DNA from: Sulfurimonas sp. | GTDB lineage: Bacteria; Campylobacterota; Campylobacteria; Campylobacterales; Sulfurimonadaceae | Assembly (NCBI RefSeq): GCF_026988655.1 | Contig: NZ_JALSKT010000018.1 | Span: 1 to 62,441, forward strand | Direction: 5' to 3' | Length of the DNA: 62,441 bases | Part shown: positions 44,272-52,024 of the stretch, piece by piece | How positions within the stretch are numbered: the stretch's first letter is position 1 | Layout of the letters: each line of letters begins with the position of its first letter | Notes under the pieces: model-generated | Database searches by the model: none | The model's input: the letters and a program-made list of their open reading frames with translations, nothing else | Told to the model about the DNA's origin: nothing | Translations under genes and position numbers: made by a program

Positions 44272-46068
44272 TTATGAAGATATTGGTGTGCTTGCAGGCT
44301 CACTAAAGAGGTATCCTTGAGAGTATTGTATTCCTAAATCAAGCATGATATCTTGGACCTCTTTCGAGTGAACAAATTCTGCTATACAAGGGATGTTAGC
44401 ATTTTTTGCAAAGAAGACAATGGCTTTGGTAATTTCGTAGCTTTTAGGATTTGTATCAATATCTTTGATATATTTTGCATCTATTTTCAAAAAGTCAATT
44501 TCAAGATCAAGTACACGTTCAAAGTTGGAATATTCAGTACCAAAATCATCTATGGCGATAGAGTAGCCTTGCTCTTTTAAGCTTGTAAGTTGCAGGATAT
44601 GATTTTTCTTACCATTAGCACTGATACCTTCAAGTATCTCTAGTATGACTCTTTTTGGATTGATAGCATACTCTTTTGTCTTTTGATGTAAATAATCAAC
44701 TATATAATGCCGTGCCAAGTCATCTTCAGTGATATTAAGCGAAAAAGTATACTCATTTGTTGCCATTATTTTAAAACTTTTGTCTATGATAGTCTTTGTG
44801 ATTTCAGGTAAAAGACCCGAAAGTCTTGCTGGTTCTAAAAAGAGGTAAGGGGAGATAATCTCTGCACCTTTTTCAATTCTAGCCAATACTTCAAACTTCG
44901 CTATCGCACCGGTTTTATTGTCTCGTATGCCTTGAAAGTAAGGAACAAGAGTATTTTCATGTAGAGCATGGTGTAAAATATTGTTTGCCTCAATAAAAGA
45001 CTTTCTTTGTCCAAAAGAGATACTTTCTTCTTCTTTATTAAAAATATGGACAGAATTTTTACCGATATTTTTCGCTTCTTTTAAAGCAATAACAGCATCT
45101 TTATAGAGACCTTCCTCTCCAAACGCAGCTCCATATGTAAAAGATATGTTAAGTCTTATTTCATCAATATGGAGTTCGTGTTGATAAAAATACTCTTTAA
45201 TCTCATTGACTACATCAGTGATGTTGATTTTTCCTGTAAAAACAATAGCAAACTCATCAGCTCCAACTCTAGAGACTTCATGAAATATGAGATTGTTTTT
45301 AAAGATATTTGCAATTTTTATGAGTATTTCATCAGCTGTTTGAAAACCATAGGTACTGTTGATATAACTAAAATTATTTGTATCAAGAAGTAAAAGTGTC
45401 TTTTCTCCCTCATTGCTTAAGGTCTCATCTAAGTGTACTTTGTTGAAAAGTCCTGTGAGAGAGTCATAATAGACCATAGTATGAAGCTTCTTTTCGACCG
45501 CCATATTTTTGAGGATTATATTTACGATAAAAGCTGCAGTTTCTAGTAGCTTTTTATGAAAAGGAGCAGGAAGACGATGCTCAAACGATGAAAGAGCAAA
45601 TGTACCTATAAGCTCATTTTTTTCATTTTTTATAGGCATAGACCAGCATGAACAAAGATTGAAATCATAAGCAACATTGCGTAAGTCTACCCATCTTTCA
45701 TCTTCATATGTATTTAAAACATATTGAGGTTTTTGATGAAACATTGCACTTCCACATGAACCAGCCCCTGGTCCAGGTTTAAGATTTTCTAGGGCTTCTT
45801 TTCCTGCTTGTGGAATTGATGGAGCAGAGAGTACATTCATCAGTCCTGTTTCTTTATTGTATATCATGATAGAAGCTACTGCGTTTGGAAGCAGTGCTTC
45901 TGTTAAAAGACATAAATGTTGTAAAGTGTCTTCATAATTATCATTGAGTGAGAGTTTTTGAAGGATATTTGCTTGAATGTTAAGTATTTTTTCATACTTT
46001 TTTGGCGTTATATCTATCTCTTGGAGTTGTGTTTCATTGAGATTACTACAAGCAATGGTTGAGTCCAA
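44272..46068 (-). CDS. GAF-GGDEF-EAL cyclic di-GMP protein with degenerate GGDEF
   Basis: 598 residues. A GAF domain at about 45-190 (PGPGAGSCGSAMFHQKP, CSCWSMPI) is followed by a GGDEF domain whose active site is GADEF (269-273), so cyclase activity is doubtful though GTP binding may remain. The EAL domain at about 370-595 keeps its catalytic motifs: EVLAR (393-397), NITEDDL, LEILEG, IDDFGTEYSNF, LKIDAKYI and SQGYLFSEP. The protein is best read as a c-di-GMP phosphodiesterase sensing a small ligand or redox state. TTG start with AAGGA upstream. Confidence 0.88.
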   Translation of the reverse strand: MDSTIACSNLNETQLQEIDITPKKYEKILNIQANILQKLSLNDNYEDTLQHLCLLTEALLPNAVASIMIYNKETGLMNVLSAPSIPQAGKEALENLKPGPGAGSCGSAMFHQKPQYVLNTYEDERWVDLRNVAYDFNLCSCWSMPIKNEKNELIGTFALSSFEHRLPAPFHKKLLETAAFIVNIILKNMAVEKKLHTMVYYDSLTGLFNKVHLDETLSNEGEKTLLLLDTNNFSYINSTYGFQTADEILIKIANIFKNNLIFHEVSRVGADEFAIVFTGKINITDVVNEIKEYFYQHELHIDEIRLNISFTYGAAFGEEGLYKDAVIALKEAKNIGKNSVHIFNKEEESISFGQRKSFIEANNILHHALHENTLVPYFQGIRDNKTGAIAKFEVLARIEKGAEIISPYLFLEPARLSGLLPEITKTIIDKSFKIMATNEYTFSLNITEDDLARHYIVDYLHQKTKEYAINPKRVILEILEGISANGKKNHILQLTSLKEQGYSIAIDDFGTEYSNFERVLDLEIDFLKIDAKYIKDIDTNPKSYEITKAIVFFAKNANIPCIAEFVHSKEVQDIMLDLGIQYSQGYLFSEPASTPISS

Positions 46069-46135
46069 AACACATCCTTTTAAAGTTTGTCTTATTCTAA
46101 CATATAATTAGTTCTGCTGCTCTTAAATTTTATTG

Positions 46136-46393
46136 TTATGATTTTTTTCTAGTGTTTTTATAGATAAAACTAAAAACTTCGGCAATGGCTTTGTACATCT
46201 CTGGTGGGATTTCATTGTCAAGTTCTACGCAAGAGAGCAGCTCAACTAAATCCTCATCTTGTTTTATAGGTATGCCATTTTCTTTGGCAATTTGGATGAT
46301 TTTTTGGGCAGTTTTTCTCTCACCCTTTGCTTTTACTTCTGGTGCTTGATTTGTATCTTTTTCATACTTGAGTGCTATAGCTTTTTTTATCAT
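46136..46393 (-). CDS. FlhB C-terminal-domain-like protein
   Basis: 85 residues equal to the cytoplasmic substrate-switch domain of FlhB (KKAIALKYEKDTNQAPEVKA, ENGIPIKQDEDLVELL, IPPEMYKAIAEVFSFIYK). It lacks the membrane part and the NPTH cleavage site. Stand-alone copies of this kind (YlqH/FhlB type) occur with FliK-like partners, and the preceding gene here is one. The two overlap by 4 bp (ATGA). Confidence 0.85.
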   Translation of the reverse strand: MIKKAIALKYEKDTNQAPEVKAKGERKTAQKIIQIAKENGIPIKQDEDLVELLSCVELDNEIPPEMYKAIAEVFSFIYKNTRKKS

Positions 46394-47289
46394 GCTTTTA
46401 CCTCAAATCCCATTGCTAAATCATCATGAAAATCTTTTGTATATTTGTTTGTTACTGCGTTTATAAAACGTATATCTTTTGGCACTAAGCCGACACGAAA
46501 GAGTTGCTTTTTGAGTTCTTGCATATTTTCTTTGAGTAGGGTTTGAAGAGATTCATTTTGTGTTGCAATGTTGATACTGAGTTGATTTTTCTCAAAGAGA
46601 GCCAGACGCAAATCAAGCTCACCATATTGCTTGAGTGTAAGATGAATATCGCAAAAATATTTATCGTCTTTTACTTTTTTTATCGTGAGTTGTCCATCTT
46701 GCAGATCATCCCAAGTATATGGTAAATAGAGTGATGAAGCATGAGAGAGATGTGAAAGTAGTTGATGATAATCTATCTGTAGCAAGAGTTTATCAACCTG
46801 TTTTAAAATTTCTTGTTTATTTGTTTGGGTGGATTGGTTAAGCTCTTCATGTGACTTAAGTAAGAGAGCTTTTATATCATTTGAAAAAAGCTCTTTTGGA
46901 TTTTGTGTATTTTTAAGATTTGCTTCTAAAAATAACCCAGAATTTTTGAGCTTTTGCTCTAACTCTTTTGGATTTATCTCTTTTATGGAAGTAAATTTAT
47001 GCTCAAAGCTTTTGTCTAAACGCAGTAACTCTTTGAGAGTTTGGGTGATATTTCCTAAACTCTTTAGCGTAGGATTATTTTTGAGAAGTTCTAAAAGCAG
47101 CTTATCTTGACCTGTATCACTCGCACTGCGTTTAAGAAGCGTATTGAGGAGTGAACTCAAATCTTTTGCTTGAGAGAGTGCTTGTATCTCTGTTGGACTT
47201 GCATCCTTTAAAACTTGTGCTAGTGCTTTGTTTGTGTTGGCAAAGATGATTTTTAAGTGCTTATCAGCTTGACTTGTTGCATGTATCAT
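46390..47289 (-). CDS. FliK-like hook-length control domain protein
   Basis: 299 residues, helical and Leu/Lys-rich in the first 170, then a compact C-terminal domain. The segment YGELDLRLALFEKNQLSINI, with ATQNESLQTLLKENMQELKK, follows the pattern of the FliK C-terminal domain, which binds FlhB. The overlap with the FlhB-like gene supports a pair similar to ylqG-ylqH of Bacillus. Whether it controls hook length or modulates export is unknown. Confidence 0.65.
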   Translation of the reverse strand: MIHATSQADKHLKIIFANTNKALAQVLKDASPTEIQALSQAKDLSSLLNTLLKRSASDTGQDKLLLELLKNNPTLKSLGNITQTLKELLRLDKSFEHKFTSIKEINPKELEQKLKNSGLFLEANLKNTQNPKELFSNDIKALLLKSHEELNQSTQTNKQEILKQVDKLLLQIDYHQLLSHLSHASSLYLPYTWDDLQDGQLTIKKVKDDKYFCDIHLTLKQYGELDLRLALFEKNQLSINIATQNESLQTLLKENMQELKKQLFRVGLVPKDIRFINAVTNKYTKDFHDDLAMGFEVKA

Positions 47290-47330
47290 AGGAGTAGTTT
47301 ATCATACTTCAGTATAATACGCAAAAAATT

Positions 47331-47596
47331 AAGTGCTGACCAGAATAAATGACATAATTCAATGAAGAGAGAAACTATGAGCTGTGAGGCAAAAATCCGC
47401 AGGAGCTACTAGTAGCTTTAAGGGTTTTTAACGAAGCAGATTGTAGTTTCTCTCTTCACCCGTAGGGCAAGTTTTTAAAAGGCTCATTTTCTTCGTTGAA
47501 CTTCTGCTAACGATGCTAGCATCGTCAACAAAAGTTCGCCTTGAAACTAAACCTTTTAAAAATTGTTGAATATGTCATTTATTCTTGTCAGGCACT
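47331..47596. repeat. 266-bp non-autonomous element with 31-bp inverted ends and nested hairpins
   Basis: The ends are AAGTGCTGACCAGAATAAAT and, inverted, AAGTGCCTGACAAGAATAAA, matching over about 31 bp. Inside are a perfect 14-bp inverted repeat GAAGAGAGAAACTA (47364-47377 / 47444-47457), the perfect palindrome AGCTACTAGTAGCT (47404-47417), a long hairpin at 47498-47537 centred on GATGCTAGCATC, and arms GTTTTTAAAAGG / CCTTTTAAAAAT (47471-47482 / 47552-47563). No reading frame of note. It occupies most of the 320-base gap before the next gene; 34 further bases on the left show nothing. Confidence 0.85.
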
Positions 47597-47609
47597 TGAA
47601 AGAGAACCT

Positions 47610-48038
47610 ATGGATGCAAAAATAGAAAATATACTAGAAATTTGGCATAAACATTTTAATGATGAAGAGAATCAATATTCAGAATTTGAACCCTCAGATA
47701 TAGAGTATTTCGTTGGTTGTATGCTGTACAACCATTTTGCTTTTTCAAAAGCACTTGATAATCTTAAAACTATAGATTTGAGTTATGACTTTTTGTCTTC
47801 ATGTGGGGATGAATATGAGCACATTAAAGAGATGATAGCTGAGATAAAATTTGATACCGAAGAAGAGTCTTTAAAATTTTTACAAGAGTATATAAACGAA
47901 GCACAACAAAAGTATACACAAGCAGAACTTTATCTCTTAAATCGTCTTGCGTATCATGTTGGTGCAATGGCTGAGCGTTATGCAAAAAATGTAGATGTCC
48001 AGAGAATTGATTTTGAAAATCCATTACTGAGAAAGTGA
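47610..48038 (+). CDS. Small acidic helical protein, function unknown
   Basis: 142 residues, predicted all-helical and acidic, not recognised. It starts 14 bases after the 266-bp repeat element; the frame stays open into the repeat, but the ATG here is the first Met outside it, with only a weak AAAGAGAA upstream. The promoter must lie inside or left of the repeat. The stop overlaps the thiE start (TGATG). Confidence 0.6.
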   Translation: MDAKIENILEIWHKHFNDEENQYSEFEPSDIEYFVGCMLYNHFAFSKALDNLKTIDLSYDFLSSCGDEYEHIKEMIAEIKFDTEEESLKFLQEYINEAQQKYTQAELYLLNRLAYHVGAMAERYAKNVDVQRIDFENPLLRK

Positions 48039-48553
48039 TGAAAAAGTACTGTATTACTGCGTCACCATCTTATTTTCAACTACGCAAATACATGCCAGAG
48101 TTTGCACTCTATAGAGATAAAGAGACGCAAAACTATGCACAAAAAGCTGAAGAGTTTGTACAAATGTGCAAGCCTATCAAAGGCTTAAAATCCTTTTTGC
48201 ATCAAGATTATCTCTTGGCTCATAAGCTAAACGCAGTAGGCGTGCATCTTACCTCGACTCAGTTTGACGAAATACAAAAAGCCAAAAAAGTGGGGCTTGA
48301 AGTCATCATCAGTACACACACGCACGAAGAAGTGCTACAAGCGCAAAAACTTGGAGTAGATTATGTGACTTATAGCCCTATATTTGCTACACCAAATAAA
48401 GGTGAACCAAAAGGGATAGAAGATTTAAAAGCACTCCTACAAAAGAGTGACATAAAAGTTTTTGCTCTTGGAGGCATCATAGATGCAGAACAAATCAAAC
48501 AAATAGAAGAAGCAAATGCCTATGGCTTTGCATCTATTCGCTACTTTTTATAG
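48038..48553 (+). CDS. Thiamine phosphate synthase family protein (ThiE/TenI)
   Basis: 171 residues, shorter than usual ThiE (about 210). It keeps GVHLTSTQ, ISTHTHEEVLQAQKLGVDYV, the TYSPIFATPNKGEPKG phosphate-loop region and VFALGGI. It lacks part of the N-terminal barrel, so it could be a TenI-like or reduced ThiE; the normal reaction joins HMP-diphosphate and thiazole phosphate. A GTG three bases upstream is an alternative start. The end overlaps the convergent flavoprotein gene by 6 bp. Confidence 0.75.
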   Translation: MKKYCITASPSYFQLRKYMPEFALYRDKETQNYAQKAEEFVQMCKPIKGLKSFLHQDYLLAHKLNAVGVHLTSTQFDEIQKAKKVGLEVIISTHTHEEVLQAQKLGVDYVTYSPIFATPNKGEPKGIEDLKALLQKSDIKVFALGGIIDAEQIKQIEEANAYGFASIRYFL

Positions 48554-49786
48554 TAATTTACCTGCAAGGTGTCCACTTGCAAAGCTCCATTGGAGGTTAT
48601 AACCGCCACATGGGCCATCAAGATTCATAATCTCCCCACAAAAGTAGAGACCTTTGATGCGTTTACTTTGCATCGTTTTTGGGTCTATCTCTTTTAAGCT
48701 TATGCCACCTCGTGTAATCATCGCTAATTTAAAGCCATCATGTCCTATCACTGTGAGTGGTGTCCATGCAAGTAAAGAGACAAGCTTCGCTCTTTTTGCA
48801 CCTTCTATCTTTTTATACTTTTCATCTATGTCGATTTCTGCCATTTTGCAAAGTTCTCTACTCAATGGATGAGGGAGGAGGGTAGAGAGTAGTTCTTCTA
48901 TGTTTTGTTTGGGATTTTTCTCTAGCTCTTTTTTGAAATGATTTTGAATTTGTTCTTCATTCATTCCTTTTGTGAGATTAAGTAAGAGTGGTACCTCTTG
49001 GTACTTTTTTAAAAGTGGTGTGACTTCTCTGGAAAAGTCGAGTACGACAGGACCTCGAATACCGTGGTTTGTAAAGATAAGATCTCCTTTGGCTCGTAGT
49101 TTTTTATGCTTTTTGAGATCAACTCGGAGTTCTACTTTTGCCATTGTATCCGCGCGACAGTTTTTGACCCATTCCTCTTTTGTTCGTAGGGGCATCATAG
49201 CTGGAAAGAGATCTGTGACTTTATGTCCAAGCTCATTTGCAAGATTGTATCCGTCACCCTCAGCACCTAAGACAGGATAACCAAGCCCACCAGTTGCCAC
49301 TATGACATTTTCAGCCTTAAGCATACTATCTTGGGTTTTTACCCCACTGATGCGCTCTCCAACGACTAAAAGACGTTCTGCTCTTTGCTTGCATTTTATT
49401 GTGATGCCTAAACGCAGCATTTCATTTTCAAGACCTGAGATAATAGTTGCAGAGGAGTGAGAAGTGGGAAAGATACGAAAACCATCTGGTGCATGTGTTG
49501 CAACACCGATTTCATCCATAAATGTGACTAAAGCTTTGTTGTCAAAGGCAGCCAAAGCATCTTGCATAAAACGTCCATCACGACCAAATCGAGCCATAAA
49601 CTCTTCATTTGAGAGTGTGTTGGTGAGATTACATCTCCCGCCACCTGTTGCTTTTAACTTGGATGCAATTTTTGAGAGTTTTTCTAAAAGAAGGACTTTT
49701 TTACCCTCTCTTGCCGCAACAATAGCAGCAATAATCCCCGCCGCACCACTTCCAATGACAATAAGGTCATAATTATCTTTATTCAT
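48548..49786 (-). CDS. BaiN/HI0933-like flavoprotein
   Basis: 412 residues. FAD-binding GSGAAGIIAAIVAAREG followed by LEKLSKIASKLKATGGGRCN, the HI0933/YhiN family signature, then VIVATGGLGYPVLGAEGDGY and the C-terminal LYFCGEIMNLDGPCGGYNLQ. These proteins are predicted NAD(P)/FAD oxidoreductases; BaiN acts in bile acid dehydroxylation in Clostridium, but the housekeeping role elsewhere is unknown. Divergent from the DTW gene. Confidence 0.88.
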   Translation of the reverse strand: MNKDNYDLIVIGSGAAGIIAAIVAAREGKKVLLLEKLSKIASKLKATGGGRCNLTNTLSNEEFMARFGRDGRFMQDALAAFDNKALVTFMDEIGVATHAPDGFRIFPTSHSSATIISGLENEMLRLGITIKCKQRAERLLVVGERISGVKTQDSMLKAENVIVATGGLGYPVLGAEGDGYNLANELGHKVTDLFPAMMPLRTKEEWVKNCRADTMAKVELRVDLKKHKKLRAKGDLIFTNHGIRGPVVLDFSREVTPLLKKYQEVPLLLNLTKGMNEEQIQNHFKKELEKNPKQNIEELLSTLLPHPLSRELCKMAEIDIDEKYKKIEGAKRAKLVSLLAWTPLTVIGHDGFKLAMITRGGISLKEIDPKTMQSKRIKGLYFCGEIMNLDGPCGGYNLQWSFASGHLAGKLL

Positions 49787-49799
49787 AATGATATTTTAG

Positions 49800-49805
49800 T
49801 ATAAT
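49800..49805 (+). promoter_or_regulatory. -10 box 7 bases before the DTW gene
   Basis: TTTTAGTATAATTGCTTTAATG: TATAAT ends 7 bases before the ATG and no Shine-Dalgarno is present, so the transcript would be leaderless or nearly so. Confidence 0.5.
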
Positions 49806-49812
49806 TGCTTTA

Positions 49813-50487
49813 ATGAAAACTTATTATGGCGATAGAGAAAAATGTTATGAGTGTTATAGACCTAAAAGCTCTTGTATGTGTGGGTATTTTGAGCATATAG
49901 AAACGGACACAAAGTTTGTGATTTTGATGCATCCAAAAGAGTTTAAAAAGGTCAAAAACAATACTGGACATTTTACGCATAAGTCACTGCCTAATTCTGA
50001 ACTTTTTATAGGTATAGATTTCTCACAAAACAAAAAAATCAATGAAATCATAGCAACACATGAGAGTTATATTCTTTACCCATCAAGCGATGCACTCAAC
50101 CTCAGTGAAACAAATCCTAAACGCAGTAAAAAACCCTTAGCGATTTTTCTTATAGACTCAACTTGGGCATGCTCAAAAAAGATGTTTACACAAAGTAAAA
50201 ACCTACAAATGTTGCAATATATGAGCTTTACCACCACCAAACAATCAGACTATGAGATAAAAGTACAGCCAGATGAAAACTATCTCTCAACAATGGAGTC
50301 TACTTTAGTGGTTTTGGAATTGTTGGCTGCGCATACAATCGAGTCGATAAAAAAAGAAAATCTTGAGAACTTTTTAAATCCATTTTATGAGATGATAAGA
50401 TATCAAAAGAGGTTAATTGCAAATCCCACTAACAATGCAGTGAGATTTAAACGACATACTAAACACGGTAAATCAAAACTAAGATAA
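49813..50487 (+). CDS. tRNA-uridine aminocarboxypropyltransferase (DTW domain)
   Basis: 224 residues of the DTW family, which transfers the 3-amino-3-carboxypropyl group of SAM to tRNA uridine. An N-terminal zinc site (CYECYRPKSSCMC), the HPKEFKKVKNNTG loop and the signature FLIDSTWACSKKMF (DSTW) are present, followed by LSTMESTLVVLELL. The last seven codons (HGKSKLR) and the stop come from repeat copy 2. Without the insertion the frame would end R-H-T-K-V-stop, using the duplicate sequence at 50594-50609. Confidence 0.88.
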   Translation: MKTYYGDREKCYECYRPKSSCMCGYFEHIETDTKFVILMHPKEFKKVKNNTGHFTHKSLPNSELFIGIDFSQNKKINEIIATHESYILYPSSDALNLSETNPKRSKKPLAIFLIDSTWACSKKMFTQSKNLQMLQYMSFTTTKQSDYEIKVQPDENYLSTMESTLVVLELLAAHTIESIKKENLENFLNPFYEMIRYQKRLIANPTNNAVRFKRHTKHGKSKLR

Positions 50488-50593
50488 CTTCAAAACTCAA
50501 GTCACCCTGAACTTGATTCAGGGTCTAGTTTATATGAAATTATAAGCTAGATTCCCAGTCAAGCTGAGAATGACTTGAGTTTTGATTTACCGT
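50464..50593 (+). repeat. Palindromic repeat family copy 2 (full length)
   Basis: 130 bp with terminal inverted repeats ACGGTAAATCAAAACT / AGTTTTGATTTACCGT and two internal modules in opposite orientation (CCCTGAACTTGATTCAGGG and ATTCCCAGTCAAGCTGAGAA). It is flanked by the perfect 10-bp direct repeat ACATACTAAA (50454-50463 and 50594-50603). It is inserted at the 3' end of the DTW gene. Confidence 0.9.
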
Positions 50594-50634
50594 ACATACT
50601 AAAGTGTAAAGCCTTCAAGTATAAATATCGTTTT

Positions 50635-51027
50635 TTACTTATTTACAACTGAGCGTGCCCAGCCTTCTGTTACTGTGTGAAGTTGCTCATTTGGAACTTC
50701 TAAAAAACTAATCTCAAAACTATCTTCAAATTCACATACTCCAATGCTCCTTGGACGAACTGCTAACATTTTAGAAGTAGGGAGTTGTTTTCCAAAGCAG
50801 AAGATTATGTTTTTAGCATCTTTTATTTCATCAGCTATGACGCTATCTTGTATCGAAGAAGTATGCTCGTAATGATCAAAAATTGCGATAAATTTAGCTA
50901 TTGGGTGTTCTTCAATGAGATTGTTAAAATGTTCTATAATTTGGGATACATTTTCGTAGTTTGTTTCAGTTTTTTTGATGTTAAGTGAAAATACTGGATA
51001 TTTATCCATAAAGATTGTTTTTGTCAT
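50635..51027 (-). CDS. Conserved small protein, function unknown
   Basis: 130 residues, soluble, mixed alpha/beta (FIAIFDHYEHTSSI, KNIIFCFGKQLPTSKMLAVR). I recall similar unnamed proteins in sulfur-oxidising Campylobacterota (a DUF of about 120 residues), but cannot assign a role. TAGGAATAAAC precedes the ATG. It is bracketed by repeat copies 2 and 3 in opposite orientation. Confidence 0.65.
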   Translation of the reverse strand: MTKTIFMDKYPVFSLNIKKTETNYENVSQIIEHFNNLIEEHPIAKFIAIFDHYEHTSSIQDSVIADEIKDAKNIIFCFGKQLPTSKMLAVRPRSIGVCEFEDSFEISFLEVPNEQLHTVTEGWARSVVNK

Positions 51028-51109
51028 GTTTATTCCTAGTAAAATTTTAAATGTAATTATATCTTATAATTATTATAATTTTACAATATTTTAGAAAAAA
51101 TGACGAATT

Positions 51110-51231
51110 ACGGTAAATCAAAACTCAAGTCATTCTCAGCTTGACTGGGAATCTAGCTTATAATCTCATATAAACTAGACCCTGAATCAAGTTCAGGGTG
51201 ACTTTAGTTTTGAAGTTATCTTAGTTTTGAT
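51110..51231 (-). repeat. Palindromic repeat family copy 3 (inverted, right end lost)
   Basis: Nearly identical to copy 2 in reverse orientation through TTAGTTTTGAT, then diverges, so the outer seven bases or so of one end are missing and no target duplication is visible. It fills the middle of the 320-base gap between the 130-residue protein gene and yggS. Confidence 0.85.
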
Positions 51232-51293
51232 ATTAAAATTTAAGCTATTAAGCCGTCAAAATAAGCTTGGGGTTTATTTATTAAACAAGTGTA

Positions 51294-51317
51294 ACTCTAA
51301 AGTATTAACTTTAGAGT
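51294..51317 (-). terminator. Hairpin downstream of yggS
   Basis: ACTCTAAAGT-atta-ACTTTAGAGT, a perfect 10-bp stem 30 bases beyond the yggS stop, reading leftward. No clear T run follows. A 14-bp direct repeat, TTATTTATTAAACA, occurs at about 51274 and again over the yggS stop codon. Confidence 0.45.
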
Positions 51318-51347
51318 GGACAGTTAAGCTTTTAGTTGCTTTTAAAA

Positions 51348-52022
51348 TTATTTATTAAACACAATAGAACCAAGGCGAACCATATTTGAACCACACTCTA
51401 TGGCAAGTTCAAAATCTCCACTCATACCCATAGAGCAGATCGTTGCATTTGGGAGTTGTTGGTATATTTCATGTGTTACTTCAAAACTTTTTCTTACTAC
51501 TTCTTTGTCATCACTGTGTGCACCGATGCTCATGATACCTTTGAGTTTGATATTTGGGCATTCATTTTGAATTGTTGTATAAATCTCTAGGGCGTCCTCA
51601 GGCATCACACCATGTTTAGATTCCTCTTTTGCTGCGTTTACATGAAGTAAACAATCAAGTGTCATATCTCTTGCGAGAAGTTTCTTTTGCAGTTCATGTG
51701 CAAGTTCAAGGGAATCAAGTGCCTGAAATAAACTAGGGTTGATATCCAGCAGCTTATTTATCTTATTTTTTTGCAAGTTCCCGATAAAGTGCCACTCTAA
51801 AGGTAGATCTTCAAGCTCTTGTGCTTTTGCTTGTAAATCTTGAACTTTATTTTCACCAAAAGCACGTTGTCCAATTTTGTAGAGTTTTTCAATATCCTCT
51901 GCAGTAGAGTACTTACTCACAGCAACAATTTTTACAATATGATGCTCACTCACTGTAAGTCGAGCTGTCTCAACACGACGTATAACGTCATCTATATATA
52001 GTTTATATTCTATCTCATTCAT
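51348..52022 (-). CDS. yggS: YggS-family PLP homeostasis protein
   Basis: 224 residues, a single TIM barrel binding pyridoxal phosphate without enzymatic activity. The PLP lysine lies in IVAVSKYSTAEDI; GENKVQDLQAK, EWHFIGNLQKNKI and CSMGMSGDFELAIECGSNMVRLGS are all family signatures. It follows rseP by 2 bp in the leftward pgsA-rseP-yggS unit. Confidence 0.93.
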   Translation of the reverse strand: MNEIEYKLYIDDVIRRVETARLTVSEHHIVKIVAVSKYSTAEDIEKLYKIGQRAFGENKVQDLQAKAQELEDLPLEWHFIGNLQKNKINKLLDINPSLFQALDSLELAHELQKKLLARDMTLDCLLHVNAAKEESKHGVMPEDALEIYTTIQNECPNIKLKGIMSIGAHSDDKEVVRKSFEVTHEIYQQLPNATICSMGMSGDFELAIECGSNMVRLGSIVFNK

Positions 52023-52024
52023 GT

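Noticed and set aside
47404-47417. AGCTACTAGTAGCT as a stand-alone operator
   Set aside because: It lies inside the 266-bp element and is better explained as the tip of one of its hairpins.
47541-47609. Upstream extension of the 142-residue protein into the 266-bp repeat
   Set aside because: The added residues are encoded by the inverted end of the repeat and have no ribosome binding site.
50464-51231. CRISPR-like repeats
   Set aside because: The repeats are inverted, not direct, not regularly spaced, and have no unique spacers or cas genes.
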